Shown piece after piece: positions 34,678 through 43,507 of a stretch of 64,000 nucleotides of DNA. The notes under the pieces were generated by a model that worked only from the letters and a program-made list of their open reading frames with translations, made no database searches and had not been told where the DNA came from. The first letter of the stretch is position 1. The number at the start of each line of letters is the position of its first letter. A program made the translations under genes and the position numbers. Source of the stretch: Streptomyces fragilis (lineage in GTDB: Bacteria > Actinomycetota > Actinomycetes > Streptomycetales > Streptomycetaceae); assembly GCF_003112515.1 (NCBI RefSeq), contig NZ_BEVZ01000005.1, positions 310,001 through 374,000 on the forward strand, given 5' to 3'.

Positions 34678-35817
34678 TCAGACCCCGGCGGGGACCCTGG
34701 AGCGGTCCCCGGAGCCCTGGCCCTCGGCGGGGGCCGAGGTCTTCCGGGCGTTCAGGGCGGCCTGGTCCTCCCGGAAGAAGCGGTCCAGGTTCGGCTCCAG
34801 CACCGGCTTCAGCAGCGTGCGCACCGGCTTGGTGCACAGCAGCGTCACCACGGTCACGGCGAGCACCGTGCACAGCAGCGCGCCCAGCGGACCCTGCGCC
34901 CAGCCGTGGTCGAACCAGCCGAACCAGATGCCGCTCTTGATCAGGAAGCCGTGCAGCAGGTAGCCGGAGATGGTGCCGGCGCCCAGCGAGGTGAACCACA
35001 GCCGTCGGCCGGGCACCCAGGCGAAGAAGCAGGCCGTGAGCACCACCGAGCAGCCGAACATGCCCAGCGTCATCAGCGGACCGATCCACCAGTCGCCGCC
35101 CAGCTCCTCGGCCGCGTCCCGGTGGTAGAACCACGCGGTCGTCATGTTGCCCTTGGCCCACCAGCCGACGACCAGCGCGAGGGCGAGCACCGGCACCGCC
35201 AGGAGCCGCGTCCGCCAGGTGCGCACCAGCTTGAAGTGCTCCGGCTTCATGCACAGTCCCAGCACGAAGTAGGGCAGGAACTGCAGCGCGCGCTGCATGT
35301 CCAGGTCGTCGCCGATCCTCGGCGAGACGGTGGCCAGCATCGCGATCGCCAGGGCGAGCACCAGCGGGTGCCGCAGCGAACGCCAGATCGGCGTGGTCAG
35401 CCGCCAGACGAACAGGGCGGCCAGGAACCAGGTCAGGTACCAGGGGTCCAGCAGGCTGATCGGGGCGCCGGGCTCGTGCAGCCACTTGCGGAACATCGAG
35501 TACGCGAACTCGAAGAACAGGTACGGGACCACGACGCCGCTGATCAGACGCTTGATCTGGTGGGGCTTGAACGCGAACGACCGGGAGAAGTAGCCCGAGA
35601 TGACGATGAACGCCGGCATGTGGAACGCGTACACGACCATGTAGAGCACGCCCATCGGGCGGTTGCCGTCACGGAGCGGTTCCCAGACGTGCCCCATGGC
35701 CACGAGGGCGATGGCCAGGTACTTGGCGTTGTCGAAGAAGGAGTCGCGCCCGTCGCCCGCTGGGAGCGTTCTGGGCAGGCTTCGCTGCTGACTGCTGTGC
35801 GGCTGCGGCGCGTTCAC
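34678..35817 (-). CDS. Acyltransferase 3 family membrane protein
   Basis: 379-residue multi-pass protein of the OafA/fucose 4-O-acetylase type. The N-terminal FDNAKYLAIALVAMGHVWEPL at about 29-49 contains the expected His; FHMPAFIVISGYFSRSF follows, and about ten membrane segments continue to residue ~340. The C-terminal 45 residues are charged and probably cytoplasmic. It likely acylates a surface glycan or small molecule. GTG 35817 has only a weak GGGGTGG ribosome site. Confidence 0.87.
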   Translation of the reverse strand: MNAPQPHSSQQRSLPRTLPAGDGRDSFFDNAKYLAIALVAMGHVWEPLRDGNRPMGVLYMVVYAFHMPAFIVISGYFSRSFAFKPHQIKRLISGVVVPYLFFEFAYSMFRKWLHEPGAPISLLDPWYLTWFLAALFVWRLTTPIWRSLRHPLVLALAIAMLATVSPRIGDDLDMQRALQFLPYFVLGLCMKPEHFKLVRTWRTRLLAVPVLALALVVGWWAKGNMTTAWFYHRDAAEELGGDWWIGPLMTLGMFGCSVVLTACFFAWVPGRRLWFTSLGAGTISGYLLHGFLIKSGIWFGWFDHGWAQGPLGALLCTVLAVTVVTLLCTKPVRTLLKPVLEPNLDRFFREDQAALNARKTSAPAEGQGSGDRSRVPAGV

Positions 35818-35904
35818 CGGCGACCACCCCGCGGGCGGGGGTGGGGAGACCGGACGTTCGTCGTCGCACGTGAGGGGGACGAGGCAACGTGAAACATCTG
35901 AGGC

Positions 35905-35910
35905 ACCCTA
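35905..35910 (-). promoter_or_regulatory. Candidate -10 of acyltransferase gene
   Basis: TAGGGT on the minus strand, 88 bases before GTG 35817, with TTACGG 17 bases upstream as a weak -35. Confidence 0.35.
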
Positions 35911-36154
35911 GCGTCGGTTGTACGAATCCGTAAAAACGCCGGGTCGGTCAATTACCGCCTCGCCCTCGGATACCCCCTTATTCACCTGCGATGTCTTCGA
36001 CTTCTGTGATGATCGGCACAAGGTCATGGCGGGACCATAGGGGCCGAACAGGGCTTTTAGGTCTGCGTATTTCCTTGCAAATGCTGTCAAGTCGGGCATG
36101 TGGCCCATGGCTGTCCGTGGACGCCCTGCGAGGGTTGCGTGTGAGGGGAAACGA

Positions 36155-36286
36155 ATGTGCGGGGATTATCCGCATTATCTTCCCGAGGAATTGCCGAAGC
36201 TTTCCTCTCCTGTGATCGTCACTTTTCCGGCCCGTGCCGAACGTGCGGACGACGGGTGTCCTCGGTACCTCAGCGGCCGTACGTGA
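36155..36286 (+). CDS. Possible 43-residue small protein
   Basis: ATG preceded by GAGGGG with 6-base spacing. The product begins MCGDYPHYLPEELPKL and ends CPRYLSGRT. Codons such as TAT, CTT, TCT and TTT are unlike the neighbouring genes, so this is either a recently acquired gene or chance in a low-GC patch. No family recognised. Confidence 0.3.
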   Translation: MCGDYPHYLPEELPKLSSPVIVTFPARAERADDGCPRYLSGRT

Positions 36287-36377
36287 GGCACGAGTTGGGT
36301 GGCACGATGGGTTGGCCAGGGGTGGGCCGGGTACACCCCCATGCGGCGCAGCGGACCGACCGAGGGTGTGATCAGAC

Positions 36378-36572
36378 ATGGCCATTTCTTTGTCCGTGGT
36401 GCTTCTGCTGGGGATCGTCCTCGTTGTCCTGATCCGGGGCGGATCCCTGAAGGCGGGGCCCGCGATCGTCGCCATGCTGTTCGGCTTCTTCCTCGCCTCG
36501 ACGGGGATGGCCGACGACATCCAGAGGTTCCTCGATTCGGTGGCGTCGATGGTCAATTCGATAAGGCTCTGA
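36378..36572 (+). CDS. Small conserved-type membrane protein
   Basis: 64-residue protein. One or two hydrophobic helices (LSVVLLLGIVLVVLIRGG at about 4-21 and AIVAMLFGFFLASTGMA at 29-45) are followed by an amphipathic C-terminus, IQRFLDSVASMVNSIRL. Codon use is typical of the genome. I recall similar short proteins in other Streptomyces but know no function. The ribosome site is weak. A 21-bp hairpin follows. Confidence 0.72.
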   Translation: MAISLSVVLLLGIVLVVLIRGGSLKAGPAIVAMLFGFFLASTGMADDIQRFLDSVASMVNSIRL

Positions 36573-36641
36573 CCGCGCGATCCGCCCGCCCGGCGTGCGA
36601 AGAAGCGTTTCCCCGGGCGTTCGCGTGGCCGCCCGGACGGC

Positions 36642-36688
36642 GGAAGGGCCGGTGCCCGCACCGTGGTGGTGCGGGCACCGGCCCTTCC
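36642..36688 (+). terminator. Very strong hairpin terminator
   Basis: 21-bp perfect stem (starts GGAAGGGCCGGTGCCC) with 5-base loop GTGGT. A second 7-bp hairpin, GGTCCGC-GGC-GCGGACC, follows at 36691-36707. Confidence 0.8.
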
Positions 36689-36719
36689 CGGGTCCGCGGC
36701 GCGGACCGGCTTCCCCGGG

Positions 36720-37148
36720 TCAGCAGTTGACGGGCGGATTCCCTGAGGTCACCCGGCAGAAGTCGGCCCCGGACCCGCCGTCGACGACACCGGCGTTCGC
36801 GCCCACCAGGAGGAAGTCGCCGTCCGCGCCCCCCATGATCCGGCCGGTCGGCGCCGTGCCGCCGCCCGCGGTCAGGGAGTCGCCGCCCGCCCCGCCGTCG
36901 ACGGTGCCGGCGACGAGGCCGTTGACGACGATGTAGTCACTGCCGCCCAGGCCGCTGACGGTGTCGCCCGGGGCGAGCGGGCCGCAACTTATCGTGTCGG
37001 GGCCGGCCGTCCCGGTGACGGTCGAGCCGGACACCGGGCTGCCGTTGACCGTGCAGGTGGTCACGGCGTGCGCCGGGGCCCCGGCGAGGGACAGGGGGAC
37101 GGCCATGAGGGCGGCGGCGCAGAGCGCGCGCTTCGTGAGTGCGGTCAT
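36720..37148 (-). CDS. Small secreted protein with RTX-like Gly/Asp repeats
   Basis: 142-residue exported protein. The signal peptide (residues 1-~28, KRALCAAALMAVPLSLAGAPAHA) is followed by a Gly/Asp/Thr-rich body with repeats resembling hemolysin-type Ca-binding nonapeptides: TAGPDTISCG, GLGGSDYIVV, GGAGGDSLTAGG, GGADGDFLLVG, GGSGADFC. It has four Cys outside the signal. A parallel beta-roll that binds Ca2+ is likely; the function is unknown. Two alternative ATGs lie 9 and 36 bases upstream; the chosen one gives the best signal peptide. Confidence 0.75.
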   Translation of the reverse strand: MTALTKRALCAAALMAVPLSLAGAPAHAVTTCTVNGSPVSGSTVTGTAGPDTISCGPLAPGDTVSGLGGSDYIVVNGLVAGTVDGGAGGDSLTAGGGTAPTGRIMGGADGDFLLVGANAGVVDGGSGADFCRVTSGNPPVNC

Positions 37149-37211
37149 GCACCCCATGCACCCACGGTGACCGGGTGATCGCAACCGGTGCGGGGCGTGC
37201 CGGGGAACGGA

Positions 37212-37253
37212 CGAAGGCCCAGGCGGAGAGGGTGCCTCTCACCTGGGCCTTCG
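37212..37253 (-). terminator. Hairpin terminator for tRNA-Gly
   Basis: CGAAGGCCCAGG/CCTGGGCCTTCG outer stem (12 bp) with an inner GAGAGG/CCTCTC stem, directly downstream of the minus-strand tRNA. It also lies upstream of the secreted-protein gene. Confidence 0.65.
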
Positions 37254-37259
37254 GCGTGC

Positions 37260-37333
37260 TGGAGCGGGCGACGGGAATCGAACCCGCGTAGCTAGTTTGG
37301 AAGACTAGGGCTCTACCATTGAGCTACGCCCGC
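37260..37333 (-). tRNA. tRNA-Gly (anticodon TCC), CCA encoded
   Basis: Cloverleaf on the minus strand: acceptor GCGGGCG/CGCCCGC, D-arm AGCTCAATGGTAGAGC, anticodon stem CTAGT/ACTAG with loop CTTCCAA (anticodon at 37299-37301), T-arm GCGGGTTCGATTCCCGT, discriminator T, and encoded CCA. Confidence 0.97.
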
Positions 37334-37372
37334 GAGGGGTGTGCCGGTGCCTGGGCCACGGCGACAGAAGGC

Positions 37373-37378
37373 ATGTTA
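37373..37378 (-). promoter_or_regulatory. Candidate -10 of tRNA-Gly
   Basis: TAACAT on the minus strand, about 40 bases before the mature 5' end; no clear -35. Confidence 0.3.
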
Positions 37379-37531
37379 GCGGGTCACCGCGCCCCGCTGC
37401 ACCTCCCTTCCCGTGCCACGCCCTCCGCGCGGCTCCCCCGAGGCGGCCGGCCGAGCGCGCTTCCCCGGCCCGCGGGGCCTGATCGGGCGGCCGGCGACCC
37501 CCGCCGCGTGTACCCTACGGATCGCACCTGA

Positions 37532-37605
37532 CGGGGTGTGGCGCAGCTTGGTAGCGCGTCCGCTTTGGGAGCGGAAGGCCGTGGGTTCAAATCCCGCCAC
37601 CCCGA
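37532..37605 (+). tRNA. tRNA-Pro (anticodon TGG), no encoded CCA
   Basis: Acceptor CGGGGTG/CACCCCG, D-arm GCGCAGCTTGGTAGCGC, anticodon stem TCCGC/GCGGA with loop TTTGGGA (TGG at 37566-37568), T-arm GTGGGTTCAAATCCCGC, discriminator A. The next bases are CGC, so CCA must be added. TACCCT at 37511-37516 is a candidate -10. Confidence 0.97.
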
Positions 37606-37613
37606 CGCCGAAC

Positions 37614-37652
37614 GATCACCGGGCGCCCCATGGGGTCCGGTGATCGCCTTTT
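37614..37652 (+). terminator. Intrinsic terminator after tRNA-Pro
   Basis: GATCACCGG/CCGGTGATC outer stem enclosing CCCC/GGGG, followed by GCCTTTT; a classical hairpin with U-tract. Confidence 0.8.
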
Positions 37653-37679
37653 GGGCGGTGTGGCCGCTGCGGTTACTAT
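37651..37679 (+). promoter_or_regulatory. Promoter of tig
   Basis: -35 TTGGGC (37651-37656), 17-bp spacer, -10 TACTAT (37674-37679); gives a leader of about 120 bases before tig. Confidence 0.55.
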
Positions 37680-37807
37680 GCAAGCGCGCCCGTGTGCAGT
37701 CAGCCGTGAAGCTTCAGAGCCTGACGCCGAAGCCGCCCCGGTGCGCGATCCGCCGGACCGCTCTGGTCCCGGCGAACCCAAGCAGTCAGCCACAAGGAGA
37801 CCGAACC

Positions 37808-39181
37808 GTGAAGAGCGCCGTGGAGACCCTGAACCCGACCCGGGTTCGGCTCACTGTCGAGGTGCCCTTCGAGGAGCTCAAGGACAGCCTCGACGCGGCG
37901 TACAAGAAGATCAACCAGCAGGTCACGGTGAAGGGCTTCCGCAAGGGCAAGATCCCGGCCCGCGTCATCGACCAGCGGTTCGGCCGCGGTGCGGTTCTCG
38001 AGGAGGCGATCAACGACGCCCTCCCGAAGTTCTACACGCAGGCGGTCAACGAGGCCGAGGTCGACCCGCTGGGCCAGCCCGAGGTCGACATCAAGGACCT
38101 CAAGGACGGCGAGCTGCTGAGCTTCACCGCCGAGGTGGACATCCGCCCGGAGATCGAGCTCCCCGAGGACTTCTCGAACATCGAGGTCGAGGTCGACGCC
38201 GTCGAGGTGTCCGACGAGGACGTCGAGAAGTCGGTCGAGCAGCTGCGTGAGCGCTTCGCGACCACCTCCCCGGTGGAGCGCGCCGCCGAGGACGGCGACG
38301 TGGTGACCCTGGACCTCGAGGCCAAGGTCGACGGCGAGGTCCTCGAGGACGGCGTCGCCAAGGACGTCAGCTACACCATCGGCTCGGGCGAGCTGCTCGA
38401 CGGCATCGACGAGGCCGTCAAGGGCGTGGAGGCCGGTGGCGAGGCCACCTTCACCTCCGAGCTCAAGGGCGGTTCCGCCGCCGGCAAGCAGGCCGAGATC
38501 ACCGTCAAGGTCAGCCAGGTCGCCGCGCGCGAGCTGCCCGCCCTGGACGACGAGTTCGCCCAGCTGGCCTCCGAGTTCGACACCCTCGACGAGCTCAAGG
38601 CGGACAGCCGCACCCGCCTGGAGAACATGAAGCAGTACGACCAGGCCACGCAGGCGCAGGAGCGCGTGCTGGAGAAGCTGCTCGAGCTGATCGAGGTCCC
38701 GATCCCCGAGAAGCTGCTCGAGGACGAGATCGAGACCCGCAAGCACAACCTGGAGCACCACCAGCTCGGCCAGATGGGCCTCGACCTCGAGAAGTACCTC
38801 GAGATCCAGGGCAAGTCCGCCGAGGAGTTCGACACCGAGACGCGTGACGCCGCGATCAAGGGCATCAAGACCCAGTTCGTGCTCGACGCGCTGGTCAACC
38901 GCGAGAAGCTGAACGTCAACCAGGAGGAGCTCACCGAGCACCTCATGCGGCGTGCGGCCTCCTCCGGCATGTCCCCCGACCAGTTCGCGCAGCAGGTCGT
39001 CCAGGGCAACCAGGTCCCGATGCTGGTGGGCGAGGTCGCCCGCGGCAAGGCGCTGGCGATGGTCGTGGAGTCCGCGACCGTCAAGGACACCAACGGTGAG
39101 GTCGTCGACCTGAGCGACGACGAGGACGAGGCGGAGGGCGAGACCGCCGAGACCCCCGCCGAGGAGACCCCGGAGGCCTGA
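37808..39181 (+). CDS. tig: Trigger factor chaperone
   Basis: 457-residue ribosome-bound chaperone and prolyl isomerase. The ribosome-docking motif GFRKGKIP is at residues 43-50. The FKBP-like PPIase domain (about 155-240, EDGDVVTLDLEAKVDGE) and a helical C-terminal chaperone domain follow, with a Glu/Asp-rich tail (DEDEAEGETAETPAEE). GTG 37808 has AAGGAGA at 37794-37800. It leads the tig-clpP-clpP-clpX block but is separated from it by a strong terminator. Confidence 0.97.
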   Translation: MKSAVETLNPTRVRLTVEVPFEELKDSLDAAYKKINQQVTVKGFRKGKIPARVIDQRFGRGAVLEEAINDALPKFYTQAVNEAEVDPLGQPEVDIKDLKDGELLSFTAEVDIRPEIELPEDFSNIEVEVDAVEVSDEDVEKSVEQLRERFATTSPVERAAEDGDVVTLDLEAKVDGEVLEDGVAKDVSYTIGSGELLDGIDEAVKGVEAGGEATFTSELKGGSAAGKQAEITVKVSQVAARELPALDDEFAQLASEFDTLDELKADSRTRLENMKQYDQATQAQERVLEKLLELIEVPIPEKLLEDEIETRKHNLEHHQLGQMGLDLEKYLEIQGKSAEEFDTETRDAAIKGIKTQFVLDALVNREKLNVNQEELTEHLMRRAASSGMSPDQFAQQVVQGNQVPMLVGEVARGKALAMVVESATVKDTNGEVVDLSDDEDEAEGETAETPAEETPEA

Positions 39182-39202
39182 TCCTCCCGGCTCCCGAGCC
39201 TC

Positions 39203-39256
39203 CCCGGGCCCCGGCCCCCGCGCCACCGAGCGCGGGGGCCGGGGCCCGGGCCTTTT
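39203..39256 (+). terminator. Intrinsic terminator after tig
   Basis: 20-bp GC stem (CCGGGCCCCGGCCCCCGCG arm) followed by CCTTTTCC. Confidence 0.85.
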
Positions 39257-39290
39257 CCTCCACCCGCCCCCGCGTTCCCCCCGGCCCCAT

Positions 39291-39305
39291 GCGCTCACAG
39301 CGAAC
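39291..39305. promoter_or_regulatory. ClgR-like box upstream of clpP
   Basis: On the minus strand the site reads GTTCGCTGTGAGCGC, close to the ClgR consensus I remember (GTTCGCY, a short spacer, GCG). It lies about 40 bp upstream of TAGGGT (39344-39349), a candidate -10 for the clpP operon. ClgR activating clpP1P2 is established in Streptomyces; binding here is inference. Confidence 0.55.
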
Positions 39306-39481
39306 ACTCCGGGAACCGGGATGGTACGTGACTGCCTGCGCGTTAGGGTCCATGAATACGAGGGCAGGGGAGTCCCCGTCGCCGCCGATCATCGCGGCGC
39401 GCTGCCGGGGCACGCACCACCCCCGCCCCGGCAGAACACGTGAGACGGCCCGGCGCCGTCGTAAGACGAGCAGGTGGATAC

Positions 39482-40099
39482 GTGACGAATCTGATGCCCT
39501 CCGCCGCCGGCGAGCCTTCCATCGGTGGTGGCCTCGGCGACCAGGTCTACAACCGGCTGCTCAACGAGCGGATCATCTTCCTCGGCCAGCCGGTCGACGA
39601 CGACATCGCCAACAAGATCACCGCACAGCTGCTGCTCCTTGCCGCCGACCCGGACAAGGACATCTACCTCTACATCAACAGCCCCGGCGGCTCGATCACG
39701 GCCGGCATGGCGATCTACGACACCATGCAGTACATCAAGAACGACGTGGTGACGATCGCGATGGGCCTCGCCGCCTCGATGGGCCAGTTCCTCCTGAGCG
39801 CCGGCACCCCCGGCAAGCGCTTCGCGCTGCCGAACGCCGAGATCCTGATCCACCAGCCGTCGGCCGGTCTGGCCGGTTCCGCCTCGGACATCAAGATCCA
39901 CGCCGAGCGCCTGCTGCACACCAAGAAGAAGATGGCGGAGCTGACCGCGTTCCACACCGGTCAGACGGTCGAGCAGGTCACCCGTGACTCCGACCGGGAC
40001 CGCTGGTTCGACGCCGAGGAGGCCAAGGAGTACGGCCTCATCGACGAGGTCATCTCCGCGGCCTCCAACATCCCGGGCGGCGGCGGCACCGGGGCCTGA
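39482..40099 (+). CDS. clpP1: ATP-dependent Clp protease proteolytic subunit (ClpP1-type)
   Basis: 205-residue serine peptidase that forms the chamber working with ClpX or ClpC. Catalytic S99 (GLAASMGQ), H124 (LIHQPSAG) and Asp in the DRDRWF segment are visible. INSPGGSITAGMAIYDTMQ is the substrate-strand region. GTG 39482 with AGGTGG upstream is used; an in-frame ATG 42 bases earlier has no good ribosome site. A second clpP follows after 53 bases, the usual Streptomyces pair. Confidence 0.95.
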   Translation: MTNLMPSAAGEPSIGGGLGDQVYNRLLNERIIFLGQPVDDDIANKITAQLLLLAADPDKDIYLYINSPGGSITAGMAIYDTMQYIKNDVVTIAMGLAASMGQFLLSAGTPGKRFALPNAEILIHQPSAGLAGSASDIKIHAERLLHTKKKMAELTAFHTGQTVEQVTRDSDRDRWFDAEEAKEYGLIDEVISAASNIPGGGGTGA

Positions 40100-40152
40100 C
40101 GCCCGAGCCCCGCACCGGCCCTCCCCCCGCCCCGCCTTCCAGGAGACAGAGA

Positions 40153-40833
40153 ATGAACGACTACCCCGGCAGCGGCCTCTACGACCGCACCCGCGCCGAG
40201 CTGACGGCTCCGGTCGCCGAGTCCCGTTACGTGATCCCGCGCTTCGTGGAGCGCACCTCCCAGGGTGTGCGCGAGTACGACCCGTACGCGAAGCTCTTCG
40301 AGGAGCGCGTGATCTTCCTGGGCGTGCAGATCGACGACGCGTCCGCCAACGACGTCATGGCGCAGCTGCTGTGCCTGGAGTCGATGGACCCGGACCGTGA
40401 CATCTCGATCTACATCAACAGCCCCGGCGGTTCCTTCACGGCGCTGACCGCGATCTACGACACGATCCAGTTCGTCAAGCCGGACATCCAGACCGTCTGC
40501 ATGGGCCAGGCCGCCTCCGCCGCCGCCGTCCTGCTCGCGGCCGGCACGCCCGGCAAGCGCATGGCGCTGCCGAACGCCCGTGTCCTGATCCACCAGCCGT
40601 ACAGCGAGACCGGCCGCGGCCAGGTCTCGGACCTGGAGATCGCCGCCAACGAGATCCTGCGGATGCGCTCCCAGCTGGAGGAGATGCTGGCCAAGCACTC
40701 CACCCAGCCGGTGGAGAGGATCCGCGAGGACATCGAGCGTGACAAGATCCTCACGGCCGAGGACGCGCTGCAGTACGGGCTGATCGACCAGATCATCTCG
40801 ACCCGCAAGATGAACAACGCCAGCGTTCGCTGA
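40153..40833 (+). CDS. clpP2: ATP-dependent Clp protease proteolytic subunit (ClpP2-type)
   Basis: 226-residue ClpP paralogue with a ~25-residue N-terminal extension (processed in such proteins). Catalytic S122 (GQAASAAAV) and H147 (LIHQPYSET); GRGQVSDLEIAANEI and YGLIDQIIS are typical. AGGAGA precedes the ATG. It is co-transcribed with the upstream clpP and probably forms mixed rings with it. Confidence 0.95.
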   Translation: MNDYPGSGLYDRTRAELTAPVAESRYVIPRFVERTSQGVREYDPYAKLFEERVIFLGVQIDDASANDVMAQLLCLESMDPDRDISIYINSPGGSFTALTAIYDTIQFVKPDIQTVCMGQAASAAAVLLAAGTPGKRMALPNARVLIHQPYSETGRGQVSDLEIAANEILRMRSQLEEMLAKHSTQPVERIREDIERDKILTAEDALQYGLIDQIISTRKMNNASVR

Positions 40834-40873
40834 CGCCGCGAGTTTCCGCTGGCGGCACGGACGTCTGCCGCCT

Positions 40874-40919
40874 CTTGGCGGGGTTCGCCCGGATCCGTTC
40901 CGGAGCGGACCCCGCCAAG
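40874..40919 (+). terminator. Hairpin between clpP2 and clpX
   Basis: 11-bp stem CTTGGCGGGGT/ACCCCGCCAAG with a long GC-rich loop; would separate clpX transcription from clpP. Confidence 0.6.
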
Positions 40920-41027
40920 GGGGGCCCGAACGGGGGGCCAGGCAAGGTACCGTCGACATAAGGCAGCACCGTGGAGACCTGGGACGCACAAGCGTCCGGG
41001 GGCTCCCAGGCGAAGGGGAAGCACACC

Positions 41028-42317
<1,290 letters not shown>

Positions 42318-42336
42318 CCGCCTCGCGGTACCTCGA

Positions 42337-42376
42337 CGGGAAGGGCCCCGGTCTCCGCAGACCGGGGCCCTTCCCG
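42337..42376. terminator. Bidirectional hairpin terminator
   Basis: 18-bp perfect stem (CGGGAAGGGCCCCGGTCT arm) with a 4-base loop, between convergent clpX and the next gene. Confidence 0.85.
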
Positions 42377-42399
42377 TTGCCCGTGGGACGCGACGACCG

Positions 42400-43374
42400 T
42401 CAGGCCGGCACCCGCACCTCGGCACGCAGCTTGGTGGCGAGGTCGGAGGCCGACTTCAGGTCGACGCCCTTGCCGCTCATCATGTCGGCCAGGTCGATCG
42501 GAACGACGACGCCCAGGGTGGAGTGGTCGGCCCAGATGCACACCGGCATGTGGATCTCCTTGGGCTCACCGGCGGCCGCTTCCTTGTTGTTGTACTTCAT
42601 CTCGCGGCACTTCCCGGCGAACTTGTCGGTACCGAAGTCCGTGGGGTCGCCGACCAGTTCGCCCTCGTCGTCCTTCGCCGCGCTCTTCTCCATCTCGGAG
42701 AACATGGCGTCCATGACGGACTCGGGGTCCTCGATCTCGCCGTAGACACCCATGAACTGCAGCATCTTCAGCGAGAGCGGGTTGGCCTCGTCGCCGGCCT
42801 GGTACGCGGCCTGGACGTCCTTGGCGTCCTTGACGCCGTGCTTCTCGGCGTCCTTCAGGTCCTCCTCGGTGAAGCCGCCGCTGTCGGAGGCGCCCGTCTT
42901 GGCCTTCTTGTAGTCACCCAGCACCGTCGCCGGCGTGGTCAGCTTGTGCGCGCCGTCGTCGGCGATGTCCGAGCCGCCGCCACCGCCGATCAGGAAGTAG
43001 GCGCCCACGGCGATCGCGACCACCACGGCGGCACCGCCGAGGATCAGGCCCGTCTTCTTGCCGCCTCCGCCGCCGGGCGCGCCCTGCGGGGGCATGCCGT
43101 ACGGGGGCTGGCCCGGCTGACCCGGCTGCTGGCCGTAGGGGCCGCCCTGCGGCGGGACGCCCGGCTGCTGCTGCGGGTAGCCGTACTGCGGCTGCTGGGC
43201 CTGCGGCTGCTGCGGGTAGCCGTAGCCGGGCTGCGGGGGCTGCTGCGGCGCGCCGTACGGCCCGGGCTGCTGACCGCCCGGCTGTCCGTAGGGGCCAGGC
43301 TGAGCCCCCGGCTGTCCGTAGGGCCCGGGCTGCTGGGGCTGCTGGCCGTACGGGCCCGGCTGGTGGTAACTCAT
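42400..43374 (-). CDS. Membrane protein with PGPYGQP-repeat cytoplasmic tail
   Basis: 324-residue protein. Residues 1-~105 are Gln/Pro/Gly/Tyr-rich, built from PGPYGQP-like units (PGPYGQQ, PGPYGQPG, PQYGYPQQ). A single membrane segment (about 113-133, GLILGGAAVVVAIAVGAYFLIG) and a Gly hinge lead to an extracellular domain of ~185 residues with two Cys (KCREMKY, PVCIWAD). Such Pro/Gln-rich-tail plus ectodomain proteins are common in Streptomyces; function unknown. GGAGGG precedes the ATG. It is divergent from valS with 133 bp between. Confidence 0.83.
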   Translation of the reverse strand: MSYHQPGPYGQQPQQPGPYGQPGAQPGPYGQPGGQQPGPYGAPQQPPQPGYGYPQQPQAQQPQYGYPQQQPGVPPQGGPYGQQPGQPGQPPYGMPPQGAPGGGGGKKTGLILGGAAVVVAIAVGAYFLIGGGGGSDIADDGAHKLTTPATVLGDYKKAKTGASDSGGFTEEDLKDAEKHGVKDAKDVQAAYQAGDEANPLSLKMLQFMGVYGEIEDPESVMDAMFSEMEKSAAKDDEGELVGDPTDFGTDKFAGKCREMKYNNKEAAAGEPKEIHMPVCIWADHSTLGVVVPIDLADMMSGKGVDLKSASDLATKLRAEVRVPA

Positions 43375-43494
43375 GGCTGGTTTCCCTCCCTGATGCTGTC
43401 CCGCGTCATCCTTCCCTACGCCGGGCCCGGCGTGCGCCCCCGGGCGCAGACCGTTACCTAGTAATCGCGTTTCGGAACAAGACGCGGACACCCC

Positions 43495-43500
43495 TAAAAT
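43495..43500 (+). promoter_or_regulatory. -10 element of valS (leaderless)
   Basis: TAAAAT, 7 bases before GTG 43508. The element overlaps the in-frame ATG at 43499, which argues against that ATG. Confidence 0.6.
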
Positions 43501-43507
43501 GACCGGC

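Larger units (their letters stand above)
35818..36377. other. 560-bp low-GC spacer
   Basis: Between the acyltransferase gene and a small membrane-protein gene. About 35905-36300 is distinctly less GC-rich than anywhere else in the window. It holds the probable acyltransferase promoter (TAGGGT, minus strand, 35905-35910), a TTGACA on the minus strand near 36080 and a 43-codon ORF with a good ribosome site at 36155. No longer gene is credible. Confidence 0.6.

Noticed and set aside
35908..36108. Minus-strand 66-codon ORF in the low-GC spacer
   Set aside because: No ribosome site and no conserved-looking composition; more likely upstream DNA of the acyltransferase gene.
37260..37605. tRNA pair as an integration site
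   Set aside because: No direct repeat of a tRNA 3' end and no integrase or mobile genes on either side.
43499..43507. ATG 43499 as valS start
   Set aside because: It overlaps the TAAAAT -10 element, which places +1 at about the GTG 43508.
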